From: Okeania sp. SIO1I7
GTDB lineage: Bacteria; Cyanobacteriota; Cyanobacteriia; Cyanobacteriales; Microcoleaceae
Direction of reading: 5' to 3'
Length of the DNA stretch: 64,000 bases
Assembly: GCA_010672585.1 (NCBI GenBank)
Contig: JAAHGF010000017.1
Span: forward strand, 113,535 to 177,534
Part shown: in pieces, positions 53,242 to 61,736 of the stretch
Layout: every line of letters begins with the position of its first letter
How positions within the stretch are numbered: the stretch's first letter is position 1
Made by a program: the position numbers and the translations under genes
Notes under the pieces: generated by a model
Databases searched by the model: none
The model's input: only the letters and a program-made list of their open reading frames with translations
Told to the model about the DNA's origin: nothing

Positions 53242-54588
53242 ATGCTTAAAATTACTCCCAAAAATCTGTTACATCCTAACTATCCTTTCACTCCTAAAAA
53301 TTTCCCGTTTTTTTATGGCTGGATAATTTTAATTGTTTGCACCATTGGGGTAATAATGAGCATACCCGGTCAAACTATTGGCATGAGTGCTTTCACTGAC
53401 TATTTACTAGCTGCTACTGGTCTGTCACGCTTACAACTGAGTAATGCTTATTTTTTTGGTACTTTGACCAGTGGTTTACTATTGCCTTATGGCGGAATAT
53501 TGCTAGACCGTTTTGGGGCGCGAGTCACTGTTGTTGGTGCATCGGTAGGTTTAGCTTTAACTTTGTGTTATCTCAGTTTTAGCGATCGCCTAACTACTCT
53601 CATCAGTAACGCATTTCCTAGAATTCCCAATTCAACTATAGCGCTATTAATGCTGATATTAGGTTTTGTCTGCTTGCGTTTTTCCGGCCAAGGTATGTTA
53701 ACCATGACCAGTCGTACAACTATCGGTAAATGGTTTAACCGTCGTCGGGGTTTTGTTTCTGGTCTTAATGGTTTATTCATGGTTTTTGGGTTTTCTATTG
53801 CACCCATAGTTTCCAGTTCATTGATTAATACTTTAGGTTGGCGAAATGCTTGGCTAACTATGGCAGCAGTTGTTGGTATTGGTATGGGTTTAATAGGATG
53901 GACATTTTATCGCGATCTTCCTGAAGAATGCGGTTTATTAATGGATGGAGAAGTACAAACACCTACAGTTGAAGTAGAAAACTCATCTGAAAACAACTTG
54001 CAAGATTTTACCCGCGCTGAAGCCATCCGCACAATTATGTTTTGGGTGGTGACATTAGTATTATCTTCTCAGTCTTTGATAGTTACAGGTATCACTTTTC
54101 ATATCGTTGATATTGGTGCCGAATTTGGATTATCCCAAGTACAGACAGTGAGTATATTTTTACCCCAGGCGGTTGTATCTACAATTGTTGGTTATTTGAT
54201 GGGGGTGGCTGCAGACCGAGTTAATATCAAATATTTATTCATGGTGATGATGGTTAGTCAGGCAATAGGTGTTGCTTCTATTGCTAATCTTGGCGTGCCG
54301 TTATTTCGGGTATTAACTATTGTCGGATTTGGCATTAGTTCGGGATGTTTTGGTACTTTATCCGCAGTGGCTTTACCGCGTTTTTTTGGTAGAGCTTATT
54401 TAGGTTCTATTTCTGGTTTTCAGATGATGATTCTGGTCATAGCTAGTGCCATAGGACCTTCTTTTTTAGCTATATTTAAAGATAAATTGGGTTCTTATCA
54501 ACCTGGTCTTTATGGTTGTTTGATATTGGTAATTTTGATTTTAATTCTCACCTTTTTTGCCCGTCATCCTCGCAAACCTGATAGATGA
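53242..54588 (+). CDS. Major facilitator superfamily transporter
   Basis: I start at ATG 53242 (MLKITPKNLLHPNY); an upstream in-frame ATG (53188) would add 18 repeat-encoded residues (RPYLFPIPYSLFPN). The 448 residues hold 12 predicted helices. The MFS signature between helices 2 and 3 is GGILLDRFGARVTVVGA; its counterpart in the second half is GVAADRVNIKYLF. The family pattern is closest to OFA/monocarboxylate-type transporters, but the substrate is unknown. Its stop codon lies inside the left direct repeat of the next region. Confidence 0.9.
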   Translation: MLKITPKNLLHPNYPFTPKNFPFFYGWIILIVCTIGVIMSIPGQTIGMSAFTDYLLAATGLSRLQLSNAYFFGTLTSGLLLPYGGILLDRFGARVTVVGASVGLALTLCYLSFSDRLTTLISNAFPRIPNSTIALLMLILGFVCLRFSGQGMLTMTSRTTIGKWFNRRRGFVSGLNGLFMVFGFSIAPIVSSSLINTLGWRNAWLTMAAVVGIGMGLIGWTFYRDLPEECGLLMDGEVQTPTVEVENSSENNLQDFTRAEAIRTIMFWVVTLVLSSQSLIVTGITFHIVDIGAEFGLSQVQTVSIFLPQAVVSTIVGYLMGVAADRVNIKYLFMVMMVSQAIGVASIANLGVPLFRVLTIVGFGISSGCFGTLSAVALPRFFGRAYLGSISGFQMMILVIASAIGPSFLAIFKDKLGSYQPGLYGCLILVILILILTFFARHPRKPDR

Positions 54589-54736
54589 ATTATATCAAGT
54601 CTGGATGATTAAGTATAATAAAAATGTTCCCCTCTAAATATTATGGATGTTTATGGCTTTCATCTTGACAGTCGTATTATTAAAGTACTACAATAATATT
54701 AAAAATTTTGGCTAACTAGGCTTAACTTATTGGAGA
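54584..54736 (+). repeat. Left copy of a ~153-bp direct repeat flanking the AbrB/PIN cassette
   Basis: It begins GATGAATTATATCAAGTCTG and ends CTTAACTTATTGGAGA. The right copy (55606-55759) differs by only a few bases. The left copy overlaps the MFS stop codon, so the repeat cannot be a pure insertion end; it looks like duplication of upstream sequence. Confidence 0.9.
54665..54694 (+). promoter_or_regulatory. Sigma-70-type promoter of the AbrB/PIN cassette
   Basis: TTGACA (54665-54670), an 18-base spacer and TACAAT (54689-54694) match the bacterial consensus at 11 of 12 positions. The same promoter is repeated before the TIR cluster. Confidence 0.75.
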
Positions 54737-54775
54737 TAAAGTTCCTAGAAATTAGCAAAATTAGGAGTAAAAAAA

Positions 54776-55090
54776 ATGACATCAAAAACCGTGATTCAAG
54801 TAACAACAAATGGGCAGTTAGAGTTACCCTCAGAAATTCGGTCTCAGTTACAACCAGGGGATGAATTTCTCTTGTGGCAAGAGGAAGATACTATTATCCT
54901 CAAACGGGTGGAAAAGTCTGCTGTTGAGGATATGATTAAGGCAAATCAAGGAGTTAATCATAAGTCAGACTCACATTTTTTTGAAATCTGCGATCGTCTT
55001 CATCAACTTAATGAAATTGATCCTATTTCTGAGGAAGAAATTCAAGCAGAAATTAAGTCTTATAGGCAGGAGAAGCGTAAAGCTAACTGA
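54776..55090 (+). CDS. AbrB/MazE-type antitoxin
   Basis: The 104 residues start with a SpoVT/AbrB swapped-hairpin domain (VIQVTTNGQLELPSEIRSQL, PGDEFLLWQEEDTIILKRV). A helical C-terminal part that ends in an acidic/basic stretch (EEEIQAEIKSYRQEKRKAN) would bind the toxin. Members act as antitoxins and DNA-binding autorepressors of PIN-domain toxins. AGGAG lies eight bases before the ATG, and the toxin gene starts five bases after the stop. The direct-repeat promoter upstream is the likely regulatory target. Confidence 0.88.
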   Translation: MTSKTVIQVTTNGQLELPSEIRSQLQPGDEFLLWQEEDTIILKRVEKSAVEDMIKANQGVNHKSDSHFFEICDRLHQLNEIDPISEEEIQAEIKSYRQEKRKAN

Positions 55091-55095
55091 AGTTA

Positions 55096-55536
55096 ATGCG
55101 AATTATCTTAGATACCAATACTGTGATTTCTGGACTATTTTGGCGAGGGAAACCTTTTGAGGTTTTAGAATTAGTGCGATCGGGTAAAGTTGAAGTTTAC
55201 ACTTCTGAAGCGATGCTAGAAGAATTGTTAGACGTTCTACAGCGTCCTAAATTTTCAGGGAGATTAGCTTTGTTAGAGTCTAGTCCCCAAGAAGTGGTTA
55301 ATAGTTGGATTTCTTGGGTAGAAGTTGTAGAAGTTGCAGAAGTTGAAAAAGTTGTAATTTCTGACCCAGATGATGACCAAATTATTGCCTGTGCTAAATT
55401 AGCGAATGCTGATTTTATTATTTCAGGTGATACTGACCTGCTGAATATTAAGGCAGAAGTAATAATTCCGATTGTGAGTGCTGATGAGTTTATAGATATT
55501 TTGGCAAATTATACTGATAATTCAGGGGGGTGGTGA
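55096..55536 (+). CDS. PIN-domain toxin (COG1569 type)
   Basis: The 146 residues make a PIN ribonuclease domain: LDTNTVISGLFW supplies the first catalytic Asp, EAMLEELLDVLQRPKF the Glu, and SDPDDDQIIACAKLANADFI and ISGDTDLLNI the remaining acidic residues. It is of the subgroup paired with AbrB-type antitoxins; the usual action is cleavage of structured RNA. The last residues (NYTDNSGGW) are followed by a spacer leading into the second direct repeat. It is co-transcribed with the antitoxin. Confidence 0.88.
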   Translation: MRIILDTNTVISGLFWRGKPFEVLELVRSGKVEVYTSEAMLEELLDVLQRPKFSGRLALLESSPQEVVNSWISWVEVVEVAEVEKVVISDPDDDQIIACAKLANADFIISGDTDLLNIKAEVIIPIVSADEFIDILANYTDNSGGW

Positions 55537-55605
55537 TAAAAAAGTTGGAGAGTCTTGTCGGGTTCTTGGAGTTTTTTGTGTTCTGCATAGTCAAACTAGG
55601 AAAAA

Positions 55606-55759
55606 GATGAATTATATCAAGTCTGGATGATTTAAGTATAATAAAAATGTTCTTCTCTAAATATTATGGGTGTTTATGGCTTTCATCTTGACAGTCGTAT
55701 TATTAAAGTACTACAATAGTATTAAAAATTTTAGCTAACTAGGCTTAACTTATTGGAAG
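55606..55759 (+). repeat. Right copy of the ~153-bp direct repeat
   Basis: It runs from GATGAATTATATCAAGTCTG to CTTAACTTATTGGAAGA. Differences from the left copy are point changes and one extra T. It supplies the promoter for the following cluster. Confidence 0.9.
55688..55717 (+). promoter_or_regulatory. Sigma-70-type promoter of the TIR cluster
   Basis: TTGACA (55688-55693), 18 bases, TACAAT (55712-55717); identical to the promoter at 54665. The first start codon of the cluster is 87 bases beyond the -10 box. Confidence 0.75.
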
Positions 55760-55803
55760 ATGGCTAACCAAGGCTTAGTAGATATGGTGATGGAGAAAAT
55801 TCA

Positions 55804-56298
55804 ATGGAACGAGACCCGGCTGTTTTAAAAAAAGTTTCAGTTAGCCTTCCTTTTGGCCTGGGGTCTGCTGAGTGGGAGGCAGACCAAACAGAACGTCATG
55901 CGGCCTGGTCACTCTATGTTGAACTGGTAACACGCATTTCGATACAACCATTAGGGCAAGAGGAGGGCATTTTTAGAGAAGCTTTAGACTCTCTCTATAG
56001 TTTATTTGAAACCACTCGTGAAATTTTGAAAGAAGCAGGTCCTGGTGTTGGTGCTTCATATAATTCAGTTGGTGGTATCGCGATCGCTGTTCTCAACCAA
56101 GGGTTACGGCCTTTTTTAACTAGGTGGCATCCTAGTTTGGAAGTTTGGGAAACTCAGAGACCCGATGGCGTTAGTTCTAAAGAACATGAGCTACAGTGGT
56201 CAGAAGAGCCTGAACTGCGAAAGGAACTAAAGGTTTTGGGAAATGAGCTAAATAAGTATGCTCAAGCTCTGGCTCAAGTTGCTGGTGTAGAAAATTGA
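55804..56298 (+). CDS. Conserved protein of unknown function, first gene of the TIR cluster
   Basis: The 164 residues are soluble and mostly helical, with no signal peptide. Notable stretches are ERHAAWSLYVELVTRISIQP, EEGIFREALDSLYSLFETTR, and a C-terminal block FLTRWHPSLEVWETQRPDGV with RKELKVLGNELNKYAQALAQ. The RWHP-x-L-x-x-WE-x-x-RP pattern recalls a small family I have seen near defence-like genes in other bacteria, but I cannot name it. GGAG lies eight bases before the ATG, and the TIR gene starts 17 bases after the stop, so both form one operon. The likely role is adaptor, sensor or TIR-regulating protein (inference). Confidence 0.75.
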   Translation: MERDPAVLKKVSVSLPFGLGSAEWEADQTERHAAWSLYVELVTRISIQPLGQEEGIFREALDSLYSLFETTREILKEAGPGVGASYNSVGGIAIAVLNQGLRPFLTRWHPSLEVWETQRPDGVSSKEHELQWSEEPELRKELKVLGNELNKYAQALAQVAGVEN

Positions 56299-56315
56299 AA
56301 AAAAGGAGTTTATAA

Positions 56316-57014
56316 ATGACTGAACAAAAAGAATTTGATGTTTTTCTTTCTCATAATAGTTCTGATAAGGAAAGTATTAGAATTATAGCACAAAAGCTAG
56401 AAAGGGGTGGTGTAAAAACTTGGCTAGATGAAGGGCAGTTTGTCGGTGGAGCACATTGGAAACAAGAGCTTTACGAAGCGCTCGATCAAACCAAGGTAGC
56501 TTTCTTCTTTCTAGGAACAAATGGTGTGGGGCCTTGGCAAGATGCGGAAATAGACTATTTACACAACCGTTATATAAGTAGTAGAAGGGAAAGTCCTAGA
56601 ATTGTCCCTATACGTTTACCTGGAGCTAGCATTGATAATCTTCCTAGTAAACTTAATTATTTAAAAGAGATTCAGTTTGTGACTCTTGAAAATTTGGATA
56701 GCTATGATGAGATTAGCAAATTATTGAAAATATTTCTAGAAATCCAGCACAAGCATGATGTTCCTTCAGTTGAGACAATTAAATATAATCCTAATTCCGG
56801 AAAAATAGAACGCATACAAAAGGATATAGAGACTACTAAAAAAGAATCTGATGGCTTGACCAGAAAAATAAATGTAATAGTAGAACGGCTTGATAATGTA
56901 ATAGATGTTTTAGAAGAAGAGAGTTTGAAACAGAGAAAACTGAAATTTGAGAAAGAGCGAAATTCATTAGAGGAAAAAATAAAACAGTTAGAAGCTAAAT
57001 TAGCACAACTATAA
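56316..57014 (+). CDS. TIR-domain protein with a C-terminal coiled coil
   Basis: The 232 residues begin with a TIR domain (5-145): FDVFLSHNSSDKESIRIIAQ, WLDEGQFVGGAHWKQEL (BB-loop region) and AFFFLGTNGVGPWQDAEIDY. E78 is in the position of the NAD-cleaving Glu of bacterial TIR effectors, and W74 precedes it. Residues 165-232 are a coiled coil (RIQKDIETTKKESDGLTRKI, then VIDVLEEESLKQRKLKFEKE). A closely similar module occurs in the next protein. TIR domains in bacterial defence degrade NAD+ or make signal nucleotides; in this case NAD hydrolysis is an inference from the Glu. An AAGGAG ribosome site is present. Confidence 0.9.
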   Translation: MTEQKEFDVFLSHNSSDKESIRIIAQKLERGGVKTWLDEGQFVGGAHWKQELYEALDQTKVAFFFLGTNGVGPWQDAEIDYLHNRYISSRRESPRIVPIRLPGASIDNLPSKLNYLKEIQFVTLENLDSYDEISKLLKIFLEIQHKHDVPSVETIKYNPNSGKIERIQKDIETTKKESDGLTRKINVIVERLDNVIDVLEEESLKQRKLKFEKERNSLEEKIKQLEAKLAQL

Positions 57015-57059
57015 ATTAATTAATACACATTTTATCAAGTAAATTCTGTTTTAGTAATA

Positions 57060-59285
57060 ATGATTGAAAATAATAATCCAGAGTCGGAAGACCCTAAAAT
57101 TGAAGATAAAATTAACCCGCCTGTTAAAGAAATACCTAACCGACAGGTTAACTCAAATGATAATTCTGATAAGGAGTCAAATGAGAATAATGATTTAAAA
57201 AATAAACCAGATAACAATGATAAACAAAAAGTCGAACATGAGCCTCAAATAGAAGAAAAGCCCAAAGAAAAACCTGAGTCAGAGGTAAAGTTAGAAGAGA
57301 ATAATGATATTAATCAAGAGTTTGGTGGTAATAGTAAAGCAGAAAACGAACTAGAAGGTGAGCCCCAAGTCGAAGATAAGTATCAAGAAGAGAACGAGTT
57401 TTTGGGCGTAATTGATTCTCCAGGGTTACTGAGAAAAAAAAAGGAGAGAGTTGATAATGAAATTAAACAGAAGAATAAAGAATATAACATTTTAGGGGAA
57501 AAAATTGGTGTAATAATAGATGCCTTTCAAACTGTAATAGATCCTTTAGGAGAAGAGAGCCTTAAACAAAAGAAGTTAAAATTAGAAAAGGAGAAAAAAG
57601 TAATATTAGAGCAGCTTCAGAAGCTTGAAGATGAGCTAAATTTGATTGACAAAAAGCTTAGGCAACACGATTCTACCAGGCGGAAAAGCTCTATAGATCG
57701 AGAATCTGCTGAGTTTATTAAAGATACTGAGAATGCTTCACCTAAATCTTTGCTTGAAAGTGCTGAACCAATTGAACAGACGCTTCTCTATGCAGTCACA
57801 TTTTTCGAGAATTTAAGCCCCTATGATTTTGAGAGAGTAGTTTCCTGTTTACTGGAAGGAAGAAAAACTACTATCAAAGTCAAATCTCAGATAACTACAG
57901 AGCAGGGAGAGATAAAAACTATCAAAGAGTCTCAGGAAAAGTTGATGACGGAAATTTGGCATGAGAGTCTGAAAAAAGACCAGCTTTTGTCGGATTGTTG
58001 CATTGGTTCGGTTACTTTAGAAGACGATTCCCAAGTTGTTGATTTTGTTTTCCCACAGTTGAGAGAAAAATTTAAAGACTACTTTAAGAGAGAACGACCT
58101 TTGTATTTATCAGAGCAGTTTGAACAAGCTAAGTTATTGCTATTCTACTCAGAGGTGAAAGTTGCGATTAGTGCAATGTCTCTATCAGTTTATATGGCAA
58201 CTATATCCCCTAACACTTATGGAAGGGACTGGCTTTTTAGAATTATAAGTTGGGTACCGTTAGATCAAGAAATTAATCCAGAAAGTGCAGAAGAGTTACT
58301 TGAAGGATTACTTAAGCAAATTGAATCAGCAAAACAGCAATGGTTTATCTACGGGCGCGTCTCAAGTTTGATTGCTCAAATGCTAGATTACCCTAGATTA
58401 CATAGTCTAGCCGACAGCTTTTTCAATGGACTGATTGGACAAGGAGATTATGGTATTGTTTTTCAAATAGCCAAAAGGTTGTTCTCTCATCCCGAATTTG
58501 ATGGTTTCTACTGGTTTAAACAACTATTAGACCGGGGTGATGTAGAAGTAAAAGACCGAGCATATAAATTCTTGTGTCATCATCTTAACCAAAGCGGTTT
58601 ATACATTTTTGAATCGCTAGAAAAAGTCAAACCCTGGTTGCCTGAACCCGGTACTTCCCTAGATAGGTACTCTCCATCTAATACATACGCTCTGCGACTT
58701 CTCCCAGAGTATTGTGTTCAGACAATTGATAGATTAGATGCAAACTACTACGGCAACTTTCCGCCTCAGTATTCTTTGTTAGGAGCTTTATACAGTAGTG
58801 ATTCAATTGACGAAAAATTAAATGTTTTGTTTGCTTGGTTATTTCACCCAGAACTCCAGGATGCTATCCATAAGTACCTTACCGAGCTTCTTAATGACCG
58901 TAAGAATCAACGTAAAAATTTGAATAGTTGGAAAGATATTTATAGAAAAGGAGCAGAAGAGTTTTCGAGCTATTTCTCTCCTTTGTTGTTGACAGAATTG
59001 TGCATTATTCTATGGGGTATAGATAACAAAGAGCCTGAGCAAGAAGCTATTGAACTGATTAATACCTTAATTCAACAAATAGTTTTTTATACCAAAAATT
59101 CTGAAAAAGAATGCAGAAAAAGATTTCTTAAATGCTGGAGTATTTTGACAAAGTATTTACTAAATCAAGCTGAATTTTTTAGAAAATCTGGTAAGTCTAA
59201 TCTAAAAAAGCAGTGTATGCGCAGGCGAACTGTAGTTATGTTTTTGAATAAGCAGTTTAAGTCACAAATGAAATCAGTAGTTTAA
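57060..59285 (+). CDS. Large scaffold protein: acidic N-terminus, coiled coil shared with the TIR protein, helical solenoid
   Basis: The 741 residues divide into an acidic, disordered N-terminus (about 1-125, many E/K/N/P repeats) and a coiled coil (about 125-210) with GVIIDAFQTVIDPLGEESLK and QKKLKLEKEKKVILEQLQKL. The coiled coil matches the C-terminal module of the TIR protein. A long helical region (about 230-735) follows with no recognised catalytic motif; sections such as RVSSLIAQMLDYPRLHSLAD and EKLNVLFAWLFHPELQDAIH look like HEAT/TPR-like solenoid repeats, as in the sensor parts of STAND proteins. No Walker motif is present. It is probably a sensor or assembly platform for the TIR protein (inference). 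The start ATG has only a weak ribosome site. Confidence 0.75.
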   Translation: MIENNNPESEDPKIEDKINPPVKEIPNRQVNSNDNSDKESNENNDLKNKPDNNDKQKVEHEPQIEEKPKEKPESEVKLEENNDINQEFGGNSKAENELEGEPQVEDKYQEENEFLGVIDSPGLLRKKKERVDNEIKQKNKEYNILGEKIGVIIDAFQTVIDPLGEESLKQKKLKLEKEKKVILEQLQKLEDELNLIDKKLRQHDSTRRKSSIDRESAEFIKDTENASPKSLLESAEPIEQTLLYAVTFFENLSPYDFERVVSCLLEGRKTTIKVKSQITTEQGEIKTIKESQEKLMTEIWHESLKKDQLLSDCCIGSVTLEDDSQVVDFVFPQLREKFKDYFKRERPLYLSEQFEQAKLLLFYSEVKVAISAMSLSVYMATISPNTYGRDWLFRIISWVPLDQEINPESAEELLEGLLKQIESAKQQWFIYGRVSSLIAQMLDYPRLHSLADSFFNGLIGQGDYGIVFQIAKRLFSHPEFDGFYWFKQLLDRGDVEVKDRAYKFLCHHLNQSGLYIFESLEKVKPWLPEPGTSLDRYSPSNTYALRLLPEYCVQTIDRLDANYYGNFPPQYSLLGALYSSDSIDEKLNVLFAWLFHPELQDAIHKYLTELLNDRKNQRKNLNSWKDIYRKGAEEFSSYFSPLLLTELCIILWGIDNKEPEQEAIELINTLIQQIVFYTKNSEKECRKRFLKCWSILTKYLLNQAEFFRKSGKSNLKKQCMRRRTVVMFLNKQFKSQMKSVV

Positions 59286-59300
59286 TTAAGGAGTAAAAAA

Positions 59301-61583
59301 ATGACAAATTCCTCTTTTTTATCTAAAGTTATTCGTCCAGTAAATGGAAGCATAAAAGAAAATTCCAGAGCAGAAAAGTTAGTAATTATTGACAAAAAAA
59401 CAGGCAAATCAAGGGATACAAAAACTTGGTTTGGTGTAAATCAAGTATTTTACTTAGTATCAAACAATAGCGATCCAATGAACACGGGCGAACATGGAAT
59501 TACTTATAAAGTTAAAAGTTTTGACCTAGAAGTAGAATTGAGCGTCACATACCGCGTTAGCTGCAATCAAGGCTCTGAAGAAAAGATGGCTGAAGCTCTA
59601 CATAGTGAAGATTCTCTAGAGAATGAAATGGACAAAATAGTTCAGAAATGGATTGTTAAGCTTATTCAAAGTCAAGGTAATACTAATGATTTTATCTATA
59701 ACTTTTACAATCGGGTTTTTAGCTTAACTAAATCTGTCAAAGATAACGTTGAGAATGAACTTGGTGCATATATTGACATAAGAATTGCCTTAAAGTTAGA
59801 GAACGAGCTTAAACCTTTTCCTATTTCTCCACCAGTCCAATTTGGAGTTTTTGTCAAAGATTGCAATGATGAGCTAAAGCTATCCCTTGGAACTGAGCTT
59901 ATCGTTGATGAATCAAACAAAATAATGGCTGTATTAAATCATAGCCGAGAAATCTTATTGGTAAATAAAGTTAGAGAAGAAGTTAAAGATTACTTTGTCA
60001 AGAATGTAAATCTGCATAGGTTTTGCTGTGACTTGAAAAATAATATTCGTAATGAACTGTTAACGCATTTAAACAAGGTTCTATGGAATTACGGTCGCAA
60101 GTTAAAATACCTATCTTTAGAAAGTAATGCTGCTATTCCTGCGCCTGAACTTTTGGATAACCGCTCCTATGATGTGGAGTGTACAGTAGAAGGATATCCT
60201 AAGACAATTTTAGTGAAAAATAGACTTTACATGAAGCCTGAAGACATAGGAAAGTATAGATTAGCTGATTCTCCTAATCTAGAAAACTGGGCTGAAGATA
60301 AGTTAAAAAGTATTATCCAACCTTTGCTTCTACAAGAAGAATATGTCAATGTCTTAATAGACTTTTCATCTATAGCCGAAGTAATTAAGGGCAGAATGAA
60401 TAAGGCTGCTAGTGAGATTGGTTATCAAATAAATCATCTTGTTTCAAGACCTGACGTAGAACCACTGAAACTGTTGGAAAATTTTAACCTGGAAACAGAA
60501 GGAACTTTTTTCACTAAAGATGCTCGTGTTAAGGTCAGGCTTAGTGTTTTTGTCACTGCTAAAATTACTAATCTTATACAGATTAAAGACTATCTTTACC
60601 AGCAGCTTGATGTCAAAGATTTAATGAAGAATTATATTGATAATGCTGTACGTCAATGTTTGACTCAAACTGAACCAGAAAGGTTTTATATGCGATTTTA
60701 TCAGTATGATGAGATACTGGGCGAAAAAAAATCTATCGAACAGGAACTAATTGAGGCAATCAGACAAGCACTAGAAAAGCCTTTTTCTGCACGACTCAGT
60801 ATTATAGTTCCCAAAGCTCTTGATACAGAGATTAGCGAGTGTTACCAAAATTTAGATAGCCAAATAGGTCTGTTTAGGTTTAAGGTGCGTTCCCTTAGAG
60901 CTGGTGAACGAGTTACATTTAAAGGAGATTTTCAAGTCAAAGGTGTTGAAAAAGATAGCTGGTACACTTTTCAATCCAAAAAACCTAGCCTAAATGATAT
61001 AAAAAACTCTATTGAAAGAAGTCTCAATGCTAAGTTAAATACCTTTGATAATGATGATTTACAGTATGTAGACTTTGAAGATTTATCTGTTCTAGAAAAA
61101 ATCATTAATGAGATTGCAAAGGGGAATATTGTTGACTATTTTGGTTTAGAAATCAATATAAGCAATTGTACTCGTGAACTTACTGAGTCCGAGCAACAGA
61201 AAGAAGAGGAAATCAAGATGCTTATTGAAGCTCAACGTGAAAAACGCAAAAAAATAAGAGAAATGTCTTCATACCAAAATGAAGATTCATTTAAAGAATT
61301 AAAGAAATTGCGTAAGAAAAGATCAAAACTTATGCTTTTGGGAGATGAAGAACAAAATGACGAAATCAATTCTATAAATAAGCGAATTGAAGAGCTTGAG
61401 TCAGAAGTTCCCAATTTACCCCGACAAGAAGTTACAACTAATCTCAACCGTAAAAGACCAAAGGGTAAAAGCCTTCGTGAAGTTGGCAGACAGATGGGTT
61501 TACCTGTTAGTGAGCCTAATAAGAAACTTGACTCTGCTGAGAATAAAAGCACTTCAGCTGAGGAAAAAAATGATCAAGATTAG
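59301..61583 (+). CDS. Large protein with repeated SPFH/band-7-like modules, unknown function
   Basis: The 760 residues have no signal peptide or membrane helix. At least three segments have a beta-strand pair followed by a charged helix as in SPFH domains: about 70-170 (SFDLEVELSVTYRVSCNQGS, NVENELGAYIDIRIALKLEN), about 390-510 (DARVKVRLSVFVTAKITNLI) and about 520-630 (GERVTFKGDFQVKGVEKDSW, FGLEINISNCTREL). A coiled-coil, basic tail (EKRKKIREMSSYQNEDSFKE) ends it. The SPFH assignment is inference from pattern. AAGGAG lies eight bases before the ATG, 15 bases after the previous stop. Confidence 0.6.
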   Translation: MTNSSFLSKVIRPVNGSIKENSRAEKLVIIDKKTGKSRDTKTWFGVNQVFYLVSNNSDPMNTGEHGITYKVKSFDLEVELSVTYRVSCNQGSEEKMAEALHSEDSLENEMDKIVQKWIVKLIQSQGNTNDFIYNFYNRVFSLTKSVKDNVENELGAYIDIRIALKLENELKPFPISPPVQFGVFVKDCNDELKLSLGTELIVDESNKIMAVLNHSREILLVNKVREEVKDYFVKNVNLHRFCCDLKNNIRNELLTHLNKVLWNYGRKLKYLSLESNAAIPAPELLDNRSYDVECTVEGYPKTILVKNRLYMKPEDIGKYRLADSPNLENWAEDKLKSIIQPLLLQEEYVNVLIDFSSIAEVIKGRMNKAASEIGYQINHLVSRPDVEPLKLLENFNLETEGTFFTKDARVKVRLSVFVTAKITNLIQIKDYLYQQLDVKDLMKNYIDNAVRQCLTQTEPERFYMRFYQYDEILGEKKSIEQELIEAIRQALEKPFSARLSIIVPKALDTEISECYQNLDSQIGLFRFKVRSLRAGERVTFKGDFQVKGVEKDSWYTFQSKKPSLNDIKNSIERSLNAKLNTFDNDDLQYVDFEDLSVLEKIINEIAKGNIVDYFGLEINISNCTRELTESEQQKEEEIKMLIEAQREKRKKIREMSSYQNEDSFKELKKLRKKRSKLMLLGDEEQNDEINSINKRIEELESEVPNLPRQEVTTNLNRKRPKGKSLREVGRQMGLPVSEPNKKLDSAENKSTSAEEKNDQD

Positions 61584-61736
61584 TATTGTGTAATGAGTTA
61601 GCAAATGACCAATGATTAGGGCTATTTGAACTGGGGATCTTATGCTCTGTAAAAGCTCTAAAATTCATTTTTAAGGTTCATCAAAAGCGAAAAGCCACTA
61701 TTAAGTTTTTATCAAATCATCAAAGTAGTAGTAAAG

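Noticed and set aside
61232-61593. Antisense and alternate-frame ORFs at the end of the 760-aa gene
   Set aside because: They are shadows of the Lys/Glu-rich coiled-coil coding sequence.
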